Positions 11,538 to 25,272 of a stretch of DNA of 58,092 nt are shown here, one piece after another (position 1 is the first letter of the stretch; each line of letters starts with the position of its first letter). The notes under the pieces were generated by a model, which worked only from the letters and a program-made list of their open reading frames with translations, was not told the origin of the DNA and ran no database searches. The translations under genes were made by a program, and so were the position numbers. Where the stretch lies: contig QZLH01000085.1 of NCBI GenBank assembly GCA_003833135.1, positions 36,565 through 94,656 of the forward strand. The letters are read 5' to 3'. The DNA is from Oehlia diaphana. Taxonomy: Eukaryota; Glomeromycota; Glomeromycetes; Glomerales; Glomeraceae.

Positions 11538-13497
11538 TCATGGTTCTTTAATAATTTCTGAACGTTTACTTTCATCAATAATTCCCGCCATCTAAAAAAA
11601 AAGAAAAAAAAATCGGAAAATTTAATATATATATAATTAGCAGTTTACAATTTTTCCTAGTTGAACCTCACCTTGAGAATTTCTTTATCAACTTTATCTT
11701 TTCGGTTATTTAATCGCTTTGAAGATTCATTATCTTCCCATTTCCAGTCTCTCATTTGTTTCTCTCTAGCACCTTCACCGCCCATTCCCACCACTTCAAT
11801 TTCTAACACTTCAAACCTCGTATCAAAAAATGATCTTGTTGCACTTAGTTTAAAAGTATTCGCCAAATTTCGAAGAGCATCATTTCTATATCTCCCATGT
11901 TGCAAAGTATTATCCAATTGAATAACAAATGAATTTGCATCCGTTGATACAATTTTACTTGAAGTTGGACCTGATGTAGCAATTCCTCCAAATCCTATTC
12001 CAAAAGTGGGATTATAATAGATGTAATTTTTGTTGTGATTGGATGCAGGGAACACTTCAAAATTAGGATATAATTCAAATAAAAAACATTCTGCAGAACC
12101 AAAACATGTTCGTGGAGAGGATGTGGTACGCCATTGTTCTGGTATATAAGCACCAATTAAGATTTCTTTCTTTGAAGATGAAGCTTGCTCGCTATGTCTA
12201 TCTGATGTCAACTCAGCCCGAATTATCATAAGCGTGGGTCCAGTATACTTAAAGACGTGAGTATTAAATCGATTCATACTAAATCCATGTTTACTTCCCG
12301 AATATAGATAATTCCATTCTTTCTTTCTTAAAACTTTTTCTGGTAACATCAAACTCAATAAAGCCAGATTAATTGGATTCAAGTATTCTGACGTCTCATC
12401 TAATTTTGGCAAAAGTTGTACATGAGGACCGATCATAACAGATTTTTTACGATGTTGTGACAATGTCTGTCCAATCAAAAATTGTCCATAAAAGAAGGGT
12501 TTAAATATATCAAACCCATTTGGAATATTACGCTGCATGAAATCTTTGAAAATTGGCCATTTTATATAAGTTTGAGGAGAAATAATCTGTGAATAAGGAA
12601 GATTGTGAAGCTCTGTATCATATCTTGCCATATGTTCAACAATTGGAGTTATAACTTTAAGAATTTGTTCAGCGTTCGTTGAATGTTCGAACACATCTTT
12701 TGCGAAAGTAATTTCATTCGTCATTAGCCAAATTATGCCTGTTAATATTTTTATCATTTCAGTACAAGATACTTTGGAAACAATATAAGTTTCTTCATTT
12801 TCTTGTTTTCCAAGTCCAAGAGCTTTTAAAAATGCGGCATCATCGTCGAGGTCAATGGAATCAATTTTCAATGTTCCAACTTCTGATATTTCACCTTCCT
12901 GCACATCAGAAACCTTGCTTTCAGGATATTCAGTATAAGGAGGCTGTTTTTCATAAGACACTCCCATTTTAGGTGTTATCCCAAGAGTTGAGTGTTCTTC
13001 ATGTATAGCAAAAGATTCAAATATAAGCTTAATACGATCCTCTAATATGACATCATGAACTTTATCACAGTATATCGCAATGGCTTTTATAAGGCCATCA
13101 TATGTCAATAGATTCTCTTTATGAGCTGGTGATGGGTAACTGGCTAGATATGTGAATGAACGATAAATAATTGGCCCAATTCCTATTTCATCAGGGAATC
13201 CTAAATATTGCTAAAATTAAAAAGAAAATGGCATAATTGATATAGTATTTTGTACTTAATAAATATAATACTATATATATTTTATGTACTCACAATTAAA
13301 ACTTCTTCTTCGATGACTTCTTTACCATTTTTTATACTACCCAAATTTTCAAAAGTACTCTGCAAGGAATAACTTTCCAAATTCGAAAAATTTTTCCTTA
13401 ATAAATTATTTGAAATTTTATAATTATGTAATGATGATTGATTTAAATTATTTTCAGTTTGTGGAGGAGAACTTTCGGTACCCCAAGTTTGACCCAT
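11538..13497 (-). CDS. RTC5: RTC5-like TLDc protein
   Basis: Three exons are proposed (13497-13294, 13210-11672, 11591-11538) giving 598 residues. It begins MGQ, fitting N-myristoylation as in yeast Rtc5. The N-terminal half has QYLGFPDEIGIGPIIYRSFTYL and helical segments like Rtc5/mEAK7 proteins. The TLDc domain covers about residues 350-560 (WNYLYSGSKHGFSMNRF ... ILIGAYIPEQWR ... ECFLFEL ... GIGFGG ... FEVLEIEVVG). Rtc5 of yeast associates with the vacuolar V-ATPase and promotes its disassembly, so a vacuole-surface role is likely. The 3' exon is inferred: exon 2 ends AAG|GTGAGG and a tail reading MAGIIDESKRSEIIKEP follows an acceptor at 11592. Without that intron the frame would stop at 11657. 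The gene is head-to-head with the glutamyl-tRNA synthetase gene. Confidence 0.88.
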
Positions 13498-13936
13498 TAT
13501 TACTAGAAAAAATTACTAGAAAAAAATAACGAAAGAAAAGTAAAAATTCTGTAGATAATTGCCCTATTTATTGCTGTATTTAAATTGAATGGTGTTTATT
13601 TATCACTAGACCTGGAAAAACTTTAGTGTGGGAACAACAATAACAAAGTGCGCCCAAAAGTAATTTCAAACCATTGTTAATCGGTTGTACGGTAGTTAGT
13701 TAAGTATTACGACTGGGGACGTAATCTTCCCCATCAAAAAAATTTCACTATCACGTTACTACTTACGAAACCCAAAAATTTTCCTATTGGTTTACCCTTA
13801 GTATAATTATTAATTACTAATTACTATAAAATTATGACATCCCTTGAGTAACAATGTAAAAAATTGTTACGTTAGTCTCATTTGATGATAATCTTAAAAA
13901 AAATACCTTTGATATTTAAAATTTTTTTTTGTAAAT
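13498..13936. promoter_or_regulatory. Bidirectional promoter of RTC5-like and GluRS genes
   Basis: About 440 bases separate two divergent start codons, so this region must drive both genes. It is less AT-biased than its surroundings at 13600-13800 and holds an ATTGG (inverted CCAAT) at about 13784. No binding site can be assigned with confidence. Confidence 0.5.
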
Positions 13937-16900
13937 ATGACTATCGCTATTAATGTTTGTAAACAGGGAACAAATGTTCCTTATGGTATATGATATATTT
14001 CTTAACGCTTTTTCTTTTCTGTTCTCATATTTGTTGTAAAACTTAACCCTTTTTCTTTTAATTTAATAGGTATAATAGCATTAGCTCAATACATTAATGG
14101 TTTATCAAAAGCTTCAGAGCAAAAACTTGACATTTATTGGTATGAAACGATTGAAGGCATCAACAATACTTTTGTAGTTTTAAAAGTTGATAAGTAAGTT
14201 TTTACTTTTAAATGTTCTGTTTATGTAATTCCTTTTTTTAAAAAATAATTATTTATATACAGTAATGACATTACCGGATCAAATAATGTTTCAAGATATT
14301 TAGCTAATAACTATAAGGATTTGGATTTGTATGGAAATAATTCTGCATCTAAAACTATGGTATATTTTATTCTTAATGTCACTTATTTTATAAAGATCAT
14401 TAATAAGTAAATTATATATCTTTTTCTTAAGATTGATCATTGGATAGATTTTGCTACAGATAAATTGGAAACCGGTGATTTCAAAATTCTTGAAGCAGCA
14501 TTTGATGAGATTAATCATCATCTTACCCTAAGAACTTTTCTTGTTGGCTATAAATTATCTTTGGCCGATATTATTGTATGGGGAGCTCTTAAAAGTATGT
14601 GTCTTTTTTTAGAGTTTTTTTTTTTTAAAAAAAAAAATTAAAATGCAATTTATAACATAAATTCTTAAAAGATTCGGCAGTTTTCAATCGCCAGATTAAA
14701 ACTGGAAAGGAAGCAGGAGGTCCTCATTTAATAAGATGGTTTAATTATATTAATTCGTTGGATTTTATTCAACAAGGAACAAATTGGATCGCCCAAAATG
14801 CAAAATCATCAGTATGTATAAAATAATTTATTAAATATAATATAGTAACTTTGAGCTAACAATACTCATATTGCAAGTCCAAAGTGGGGAAAGATCAACC
14901 AAATATGAATATTGGATTGGTGGATGCCGAAGTTGGAAAAGTAGTTACTAGGTTTCCACCGGAACCTTCCGGATATTTACATATTGGACATGCTAAAGCT
15001 GTCATGTTAAATCAATATTTTGCCCAAAAATATAAAGGAAAATTGATTGTTAGATTTGATGATACTAATCCCACAAAGGAAAAGGTGAGTTGTTGAAGAA
15101 TGATTAATTTTTTTATTATATTTTATTTTTTAAAAGAAAAAATTTAATAATTTTGCATTATTCATAGGAAGAGTTTGAGGAGAGTATTAAGGAGGATTTG
15201 ACATTACTCGAAATTATTCCAGATAAAATAACATATACATCTAATTATTTTGATCAATTGTATCAGTATGCAATTAAGATTATTGAAAAAGGATTAGCTT
15301 ATGTTGATGATACTGATGTCTCTACTGTAAGTAATGTTAACATTATATGCAAAAATTAAAAATAATAAAACATGATATTTGGTAGATGAGAGAACAACGT
15401 ATGAACGGTATTCCTTCAAAAAGTCGGGATTTGTCTGTTGAAAAAAATCTTGAAAGATTTAAAGAGATGACCGAAGGAACTGTGTTCGTAAGTTATAATT
15501 AGCAATTTGGCAATATTATTTTTTGATGGGCATTGTTTTTAATTATTAAAAAATTTAAATTTCAAGGGATTAAGTTGCTGTCTTCGAGCAAAAATCGATA
15601 TGTCAAATCCAAATAAAGCTTTACGTGATCCAGTAATTTACAGATGTGACTTAAATCCCCATCACCGTACAGGGTATATAATTAATTTTCAATTATATGT
15701 ATATATTTTGACATATATATATGATAACCTATTTTAAACATTCTCTGACAGAAATAAGTGGAAGCTTTATCCAACATATGATTTTGCATGTCCAATTGTT
15801 GATTCAATTGAAGGAGTAACACATGCTTTAAGAACAAATGAATATCGAGATAGAAATGCTCAATATGATTGGTTTCTTCAATCTCTAGATTTAAGAAAAG
15901 TTCATGTTTGGGATTTTAGTAGACTGAATTTTGTTTACACATTGCTATCAAAACGTAAATTACAATGGTTTGTTAATCAAGGTCTTGTTAGTGGATGGGA
16001 TGATCCAAGATTTCCAACTATTCGTGGTAAGTGCTGTAAAAAATAAATTATTTTTTTTTCTAATCATAATGTTAATTCATTTACTTTTATTTTAGGCATT
16101 CGGCGTCGTGGAATGACAGTTGAGGCATTGAAACAGTATATATATACTCAAGGGGCATCGCAAAATGATGTAACATTAGAATGGGATAAATTATGGGCAT
16201 TAAATAAAAAAGTTATTGATCCTGTTGCTCCTAGACACATATCAATTACTAAGCAAAATATGTATGTAATTATTTAAATACTATAATTTATGCTATTCAC
16301 TCAATCTTACTTTGTTTTCATCCTTATAATTTAGAGTTAAAACAAGCATATTGGGGGGACCTGAAATTCCTTATTCTAAAGAGATAGTCAAGCACAAGAA
16401 GAATCCTGATGTTGGAAAAAAACAAACTTGGTTTGCTTCCAGCATTTGGATTGAACAGGAGGACGCAAAAACATTTGAGAATGAAGAAGAGGTATGATAA
16501 AAAGAATTGTAATTAGTCATACACTCATACATATGAATTTAATAGATCAAATTTTTTTTTACTTAGATCACACTTATGGATTGGGGTAATGCAATTGTTA
16601 AAACCATCCATAAATCTGAAACAAATTCAGATATTGTAACGGAACTTGAGTTACAACTTCATTTAGAGGGAGATTTCAAAAAAACAAAAAAGAAAATTTC
16701 TTGGTTAGCTAATACTCCGAATGTTTCTGAAGTAGTACTAATTGACTATGATTATTTAATAACCAAAAAAAAATTAGAAGAAGATGATAATGTTGAAGAG
16801 TTCGTTACTAAAAAAAGTGAGTTCTTAACTAATGCTTTAGCTGATAGTAATGTTAAGGAGTTAAAAAAAGGTAAGCGAGTAAAAATGTTATTTTGATTAT

Positions 16901-17372
16901 TAGTTATTCCTAAAAATAGTTTTAATGGTAAAATTCTTATATTTAAAAGGAGATATAATTCAATTTGAGCGTCGTGGATATTACATTTTGGATAATGATG
17001 CTTCTGAATCAGCTCTTCGTTTTATTTATATTCCTGATGGTAAAGCTAGCAGTTTGGCATCTAAAGCTGATGAAGCAGAAAATGCTGGAAAACAAGGAAA
17101 AAAGAAAGAAAAGAATAAAGAAATTAAAGAAATGGTTACTACCAATACAGTTTCTGGTACTGCTTTTCCTGTTATCAATAAGGATATTACAAAAAATATA
17201 AAGATGTATGAAGTTCCAGATATTTATGGTATGTATATATGATTTTTTTAAAATTAATAATATTATATTTTTGTAATATGTATTTTTTTTAATAAAAATT
17301 TTAGGTGAAGTGCCAATGCCAACACCAGAGCAAATTTCAAAAATGTATAAAGTACCAAATATTTATTCTTAA
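13937..17372 (+). CDS. GUS1: Cytosolic glutamyl-tRNA synthetase
   Basis: Fifteen exons, all GT-AG, join in frame to 798 residues: 13937-13985, 14070-14193, 14263-14359, 14432-14594, 14672-14811, 14878-15084, 15168-15326, 15386-15487, 15567-15673, 15752-16026, 16096-16261, 16335-16491, 16567-16870, 16950-17228, 17305-17372. Residues 1-190 form a GST-like N-terminal domain, which in yeast docks the Arc1/MetRS complex. The class I catalytic core starts with [17 protein letters not shown] (HIGH box, about residues 226-229) and has the KMSKS counterpart LLSKRKL at about 447-453, typical of eukaryotic GluRS. The anticodon-binding beta-barrels follow ([11 protein letters not shown] ... [16 protein letters not shown]). 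It charges tRNA-Glu with glutamate. The last exon adds a short tail that repeats the sequence just before it ([10 protein letters not shown], then [10 protein letters not shown]). Confidence 0.95.
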
Positions 17373-17833
17373 TAGATTAATGTTTGAAGTAAAATCAAAG
17401 TTTATAAAACTATCTAATTCAAAGTATATTAATAAAATATATTTTAATATATATAAAGAATTATACTAAATAATATAAATATTATATGTTTAATTTTAAA
17501 TAATATTTTAAATTTTTATATACAGTATAATGGTTTCTATTTTTTAGTTTTAACAAATATTTATACTAAATATGTTAATATAATTATTATAATTATAATT
17601 AAAGTAAAAACTGAAATATATATTGTTCTAATATTAATATAATAATAATTATTATTAATTTAATGAAATTGAACAAATTTTTTTTTCAAATCTGCAAAAT
17701 ATGTAGATATTTATTTGCCCATATTTTATTAGATTTAGTAAATATAAAATATCTTTATATTTACCAATTCATTTATTAAAAAGTCTTATACTATCCATTA
17801 TTTAAAATAAACTGTATTAACATAGTCAGAACT

Positions 17834-17990
17834 TAGAATTGGCCATTTGGCCATTTAATTATAGCTAAATGGCAATTTAATATAATATCTTATTATTTAA
17901 CCAAAATTTGATCAGAATTAGTTATTAACTATTTGTGACAAACTGACCAATAAATTTTTTATTATAAGCTTATGACCAAATGCCAATACT
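17834..17990. mobile_element. Short MITE-like hairpin
   Basis: The left end TTAGAATTGGCCATTTGGCC is imperfectly inverted at the right end (ATGACCAAATGCCAATACTA). The element would be about 155 bases with an AT-rich interior and no coding potential, as expected for a small non-autonomous DNA transposon. Target-site duplication is not clear because flanks are TA-rich. Confidence 0.45.
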
Positions 17991-18539
17991 ATCTATATAT
18001 ATTTTATTAATAAATTATTTATTTATATAGCTAGATCACTTTACTTATATAAAGAACTAAAAGAATAATCAGAAAGTCTAAAAACAAATTTAAATGCATT
18101 TTACAACCATTCAAGTAAAAAAAACTAAAGTTTTCCTTTAGCAACATCTGCTAAAAAAATGGTCAAGTAATCAATAGATGTAAAATATAGTTGATCTTTT
18201 ATTATAATATTTATTATATTTAGAAAAAAAATTATGAAAATCTGCAAAATTTTTCATAATATATTATTACAATTATTATTGTTTAACGTTAACTAATACC
18301 ATTTTTATTATATTAGAAATATTTACAAATTAAAAATAGTAATATACTATACATTTTATATTATTTTAATAAATACACTAACAGCTAAAGTTCTCTTTAT
18401 TTTTAATTGTTAATGATTTAGGACATTATTCCAATTAGTTCAATTCTAATAAATAGCTATTAAAATTTGTTTCAAGAAATAACCAAATCTGGTGAAACTT
18501 AAAGTTTTCTCAAGTATCTTAAAAAACTTATTAAGACTT

Positions 18540-20880
18540 TTAAAACTGTAAATTGAGTCCAATATTTAGCTGAGAAAGCTATAACCCTAATATTTTCTTT
18601 AAAAAAACATTCTAAATCTACAATACTTTAAAACTTACAAAAAAGAAAAAAGTGTTAGAGAATATTTTTATCAAATAAAAAATTTTTAAAAATAAGTTTC
18701 AAAGAATACCTTTAAAACTTTTTGCCAAATAGCATTAAAATTGAAATTAAAAACTTAAAACCTACCAGAAAAAAAGTAAGAAACGTTAATAAATATTTCT
18801 TTAAAAAAATTAAAAAAAAAATCAGTTTTAAAACTTCAAAACCTACCTAGTATCTTAAACCAAAATCAAAAATATTTTCTTTAAAAAAACATTCTGAATT
18901 TACAATACTTTAAAACTTACAAAAAAGAAAAAAGTGTCAAAAAATACTTCTATCAAATAAAAAATTTTTAAAAATAAGTTTTAAAGAATACTTTCAAACT
19001 TTTTGCCAAATAGCACTAAAATTGAAGTTAAAAATCTAAAGCCTACTAAAAAAAAGTAAGAAACATTAATGAATATTTTTTTAAAAAAATTAAAAAAAAA
19101 ATCAGTTTTAAAACTTCAAAACCTACCTGATATCTTAAACGAAAATCAAAAGCTGGAGGAAATCTACAGAAGAGAAAAAGAAATGTTAATAAAATATTTC
19201 TAAAGTATTAAATAAAAGTCTTCATTTATCTTAAAAGATCATTTAAGACAGTATCTTAAAAAAATAAAAAAACTAAGAAAACATAAAAAAAAATAAGTTT
19301 TGAAATTAAACGAACTTACCAATTTTATTCGCAAGATTTTAAAACTTTAGAATCTAAAAATATTAGTAAACATTTCTAAAAAAAATAATATAATAAGATT
19401 TCAAAATTATCATTTATCTTTAAAATGATATCTAGAATCTACAAAAAAAACAAACAAAAATTAATAAACCATTTTTTTAAAAAATAAAAAAAAAAAATTT
19501 GAAGTTTGTATACCTTAAAATTCTGTTTAAAATCCACCAAATTGAAGAATCTAAAAGAAAAGAAAAAAAAAGTTGTTAATAAGCAAAAAAAAAATAAAAA
19601 AAGATTTTTTTAAAAAAGAAAAAAAAAATCAGATAAACTTACAAATTCTATCTATCCAAAGACTTTGAAGAAGACTTTAAAAAAATGAAGTAAAGAAATA
19701 GTTAGTAAAATATTTATTTCTCTTATAATAAAAAATATTTTTAAAGTCAGACAAACTTACTAATTTCATTTGTTCAGAACTTTAAAACCTCTAGAATCTA
19801 AAAGAAAAATAATAAAACTAATTAGTAACAAAAAATTTGAAATACAACAAAAATAAAAGAATAAATTCACAGGATCTTGAAGAATTACCAAAACTTAAAA
19901 GAAGAAACAAAAAACAAGAAATAGTTAGTAAAAAAGAAATTAATAACAAAAAACAAAAAATAAAACAAAAAAATGCACTTACTTACTAAATGTAAATAAC
20001 ATTGCATAAGATGTTTTTTTATCTTAGACTTAAAAAAATTTAAAAAAATGTTAATACAATATTTCATTAATTCAATAAAGTAAAAAAAAATTTTAAAATG
20101 TTATCTTTAAAATAGGTGATCAGAAACCTACAAAATAAAATCAAAAAAATGTTAGAATAATGTTTTGTCAAATTAAAAAAGATGAATATCAATACAATAT
20201 TTTGTTAAATTAAATAAAAAAATAAAAAAATTATGATTTTTAAAATCTTACCTTCAAAATAGGTGATTGGAAACCTATAAAAAAAAGATAAATGTTAGTA
20301 TTAATATTTTGTCAAAATTTAAATAAAAAAAAGTTTAAAGTTTACCTTTAAAATGAATAACTAGAAACTTAAAAAAGAGTAAGCTGAAACATTAGTAATA
20401 TTTTATTAAAATAAAATAAAAAAAATAATAAAAAAAATTAAAGTTTACCTTCAAAATTAAGTTTTCTAGCATTCTGGATCTACAAAAAAAGATAAAAATG
20501 AATATTAATAGACATTTGTTTAAATAAAAAAGAAAAAAAATTCAAAGTTTTACTTTGAAATGGGAGACTTAAACTGTACTTTAGCTTTCTATCCCTAAAA
20601 AAAGAAATAAAACATTAGTTAATATTTTGCTAAATAAAAAAACAAAAAAAAATAAAAAAGTTTTGAAGGAATATTTTCAAGAAGAGCTGAAAACCTACAA
20701 AAGAAAAAGAAATTGAAACATTAATAAATATTTCATGAATAAAATAAAAAAAAAGAAATAATTTTGAAGTTTTATCTTTAAAATTCATCAAAAAACTGCT
20801 GAAACTCTTCAAAAAAATTTGAAAAAAAAATTAAAAAAATTGGAATATTAATAAATGTTCTAATAAAAGAATTTAAATGA
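18540..20880 (-). repeat. Degenerate tandem array with splice-site-like units
   Basis: Imperfect units of roughly 95-130 bases recur. A larger duplication of about 280 bases is clear at 18592-18872 versus 18874-19152. Read on the minus strand, many units show a pyrimidine-rich run ending in AG, a block of 22-37 bases, then GTAAG, GTAGG or GTAAA. Examples of the blocks: 19163-19127, 19353-19320, 19674-19643, 19797-19761, 20274-20252, 20367-20346, 20479-20449. Block lengths are not multiples of a codon and one block (19797-19761) has stops in all three frames, so a present-day protein gene is unlikely. It could be a decayed gene with mini-exons or simply a satellite whose unit mimics splice signals. 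Confidence 0.6.
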
Positions 20881-20920
20881 AATTAAAATATTTTTAACAT
20901 TACAATATAAAGAAAAAGTA

Positions 20921-21560
20921 AAAAAATTTCAAAATGTTTTTATATTTCATTTAAAAAGTAAAAAAATTTCAAAATGTTTTTATATTTCATTTAAAAAGTA
21001 AAAAAAATTCCAATATTTTTAACGTTTTGTTTAAAAATTAAAATAAAAATTAAAATATTTTTTAACGTTTTAATATAAATTAAAATAAAAATTAAAATGT
21101 TCTTAACATTTCAATATAAATAAAAAAATTTTGAAACATTTTAACATTTCGTTTAAAAATTACAAATAAAAATTGAAACATTTTTATAAAAAAGTAAAAT
21201 TTAAAATGTTAATAAATATTTTGATATAAAATTTAAAAAAAATGAATTGAAACATTTTTAATAATTTGATATAAAAAAAATTAAATCGAATTGTTAAAAA
21301 ATATTTTGATAAAAAAATTAAAATTTTAAAATATTAAAAATGTTTTATTAAAAATAATTCAAAATTAGAATAATAACAAATATTTTGATAAAAAATTAAA
21401 AATAAAAAATGGAACATTAAAAAAATATTCTGTTTAAAAGTTTTAAAAATAAAATATTTAAAAATATTTTGTTTAGAAAATAAAAATAAAAAAAATCAGA
21501 ATGTTAATAAATGTTTTGGTAAAAATAATTAAATTAAAAAATAATGAAAAAAAGTAAAAT
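20921..21560. repeat. AT-rich minisatellite, 40-bp unit
   Basis: Two perfect 40-base copies stand at 20921-20960 and 20961-21000. Progressively more diverged copies (blocks of the form AAAATTnAAAATnTTTTTAA) follow to about 21560. No coding content. Confidence 0.7.
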
Positions 21561-24146
21561 TTTAAACTTAACTTTGAAATTTTAAAAAAATCTTCAAAGT
21601 TAAATAAAATTACTAATTTTATTCATTCTGTACTTTGATACAAAAATTTTTTTTTAAAAAAAAATTTTATCTTTTAGCTTCACTTTTTAAAAGAAAAAGA
21701 TTAAGTTTTAAAATTTTATCAAATAGTTTAAATAAATGTTTAAGTCTAAATTTGGCTAGTAATTGATTATTATATGACCAACTAGTGCAGTTCTTTTTCT
21801 AATATATACTGAATTACTACTGAATTACCAAATTGTGAAGAACTGTTTCATAAAAAATTTTGCAATACTGCTATTTTGCAAAACTTCACAAGATTAGCTT
21901 ATTTTAAATTTTCTGTTAAATGAAATTTTGAAAATTGCAGAATTTTACTAATTTTAAAAATAAAAATTTTTAACTATTTGCAAATTTTGAAAAAATTTAG
22001 ATATAAATTTTTACTTTTATTAATAAGAATTAAAAAATTAAAAATGTTAAAATTATTGAAAAGAAATCTAAATGTATAATTACTGAATTATAACAACTAA
22101 TAGGATCAATACCTGCCAATATTAATAATATCATAATATATGATATTTCTATAATACTGATTTGTTATACTACCTGAAAACCAGAAGTTATTTTTATTAA
22201 AATTAGTCAGCAAAAGAAATATATAACAGTTAAAGTCAAATTAAAGATGATTAAATCATGTAAGTAAATTTAAAATAATAATATCTGGATAGTATTATTT
22301 GAGAATATTCCAGTAAGATGGTATTTTAAGCTGTATTTTTAATATACAATAGTAATTAATAATTATAAAACTTTTAAAGTTATCATAAAATCATAAATAT
22401 AAATTTATAATTTATTTGAAAAAATAAAAAGATTTTAACAATTTTATAAAATATAATTTTAAAATTAAAGGTATATTTTTGGATTGATATTACTATACTT
22501 GTTCTTGCTTTAATAGAAAATTTAAAATTAAGTTATAAATGCAAAATAAAACTGAGGAATCTATGAAATTTTAGAAGAATCTTAACTCAAAAAATAAAGC
22601 TATAGGTATCTCTAAAATACTTGAAAGTAATAAGATTAAGAAACTAAGAATGAAATAATTAAAATTGCAAGTTATAATAATAGGAAAATAAGAAAAAGAA
22701 GAGTCTTAAAATCTCTAAATAGATCTTTATAAAAAAGTAATAGAATTGAAAGAGATGCTGAAGAAGTTAATAAGAATTAATATTTTAGTATAATATATTA
22801 AAAGTTATATGATAAAAAAAAAAAAAATATCAAAATGATAAATTTTTATATATTTTATTTGATTTTTAATTAACATTGCAAAATATAATTTTTATTATAA
22901 TTATCTGAATTTTTTTTTAAACTTTTTTGTTTTTCAATCATCATTATTATTTTTACTTTTTTTTAATTCTTCTATTTTTGCTTGATTCTTATATAATATA
23001 ATTAACTTTACTAATACATTTATTTATTATTTATTTATTTATTATAATAAAATACTTTTTTTTCTTATTTTTTTTTTCACATTAAAATAATATTTTAAAT
23101 AATAAAAAAAATAAAAAATTTTTGAAAAGTTAAGTATATAATACTTTTATAAATACGATTAACAAATCATCTGATCATACTAATTCAAAAATTACAATAA
23201 ATCAAAAAGTTGCTTTAATTAAAATTATTCAGTACCTTTAAAAATAATCAGAAAAAAATTTAATATTTTAATTAGTACTATTATTTTTATTTTTTATATT
23301 GCAAAATAAAAGAATCATATATTATTAAATATTTTATAACCTATGAATTTAAATTTCTGAAATATTTATAATAATAGTATAGAACTTTTCATATTATTTT
23401 TTTTTTCATAAAGTCCAACTTACAGGATACTACTGTATTGGTATATTTTCTAGATCTGTTATCCAATATCTGCCTAGTTATGAAAATGTAAATAAGAATA
23501 AAGTAATTCTGATTTATATTTGTATTAAATAATTTGGTATAATTATAGATTTATAGTAAATTAGACAATTAGTAATATTTTATCCATTTATTATTTTAAC
23601 CCCTTGCCTCTCATATAATATATAAAATCATATATTATACTATATAAATTAAGACTTTTCTTTACCTTTTCACCCCCAAAATATTATATAATAAATATCA
23701 TTGTCCTAATTAAAATAACTCCACCTTTAAATCATTACCTATATCTGATATAAAAAATCTCAAAAAAATATAAGTGAAAGCATAAGCTGCAGCATTAAAT
23801 AATTATAATATAAAATATAATTAAAACATCAATTATAGAATAATGAAAGTTAGAATAATAAATAAAAAAAGTTCATATAACTATAATATTGAATATTATA
23901 ATATAAAATATAATTTTTTTTTTTATAATGAATTGTTTCAACAAACCTATTATTAATGATAATTCTTTTCATTTAAATCTGTTAAATCTAAAATTAAAGT
24001 TTTTCAAATTTCTATAAAGTGATTAAAAATAATTTTGTATATAATACTTTAAAAAAAAGTTGGAGAAAGGGGGGTTTTTTTTTTTCATTCTAAATATTCA
24101 CTTTTTGATATAGAGATGAAATGATAATTTTTAAGGGATAATGATG

Positions 24147-24400
24147 ATTAATTTGGAATGACCAATGATTTTATTGTATTATTTAAAATAGATTTACAAA
24201 GGAATTTTAGAAATTTGAAAAAAAAAGGAATTTCGAGTAATCATAATTAATTTGGAATGATCAATGATCATTATATTATTATTGTATTCATTTAATAGAA
24301 TTTGTAAAAAGGAATATCGAATAAATTAATTTGGAAATGACCAATGATCATTGATATCATTTAAATAGATTTATAAGGAATTTTTAAAAAGAATTTCAAG
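24147..24400. repeat. Three imperfect tandem copies, about 80-100 bp each
   Basis: The phrase TTAATTTGGAATGACCAATG recurs with small changes at about 24147, 24247 and 24326, each followed by an ATAGATTTnnAAAGGAAT-like tail. The copies form a short diverged tandem repeat with no open frame. Confidence 0.55.
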
Positions 24401-25227
24401 AAATTTTATTTTTATCAAATAGAAATTGCATCATGATGATTTTGACACAAGAATAGTTGATAAAACCCTAAACCAAAATTAAATAGATGTAAAAGTAATG
24501 CGAGATCGATGGAATTTGATGCAATAATCATATGATCTTGGTGTAGGGGGGGAATGAAGTTTCAACAACTTAAGGATCTCTAAACAAAGGATCAAAGAAA
24601 TTTCCAAGAAATAATCAATTTAATAATTATAAATAATAAATGAGTAAATGTAGTAAATATAGTAAATGATTTAAAAACACGTAAAAGATCATCATTTCAG
24701 TTGTGTTTGATTTTTAAAACTGTCGTATCTGTCGTATGGCGTAAAGTAAAACTTTTAGATATGCGAAGTATTTAGTGCAACAATAAATTATGAACTTTAC
24801 GGAAATTCCCCTTAAAAATCATAAGAAGTACTTATTATAATAAGCAAACTTTTTTTAATCAATTCAAAATAAAAATTCCCTTTAGGATTAATTCTTTTTA
24901 TCCGATTATCAAAAAATGATAAATTAAAATGAAGGATACTTTTGGGTATTATACTATATTTGATCGACGAGCACATTTTCGGTATCAACCGATAAATCGG
25001 TGTTTATCGGTTGTCATCGGATTGTAACAATTTCCGGGTAAAACCGGTTGAAACTAGTTAATACTTTTAATTATTTGGTATAAGGTATACCTATGAAGTT
25101 TTGTTACCTAATTTATATATTATAATACTAATATTCTAATTGGAACATTTCAAAGAATTTAAATGAAGGAATTTAAATTGATTCCTTTCAATTACGAATT
25201 TTTAATTTTTTTTTTGAAAAAAAAAAA

Positions 25228-25272
<45 letters not shown>

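Noticed and set aside
24961..25050. Short palindromes around ACCGATAAATCGGT
   Set aside because: Self-complementary but without element boundaries, and too short to assign; left as unexplained sequence.
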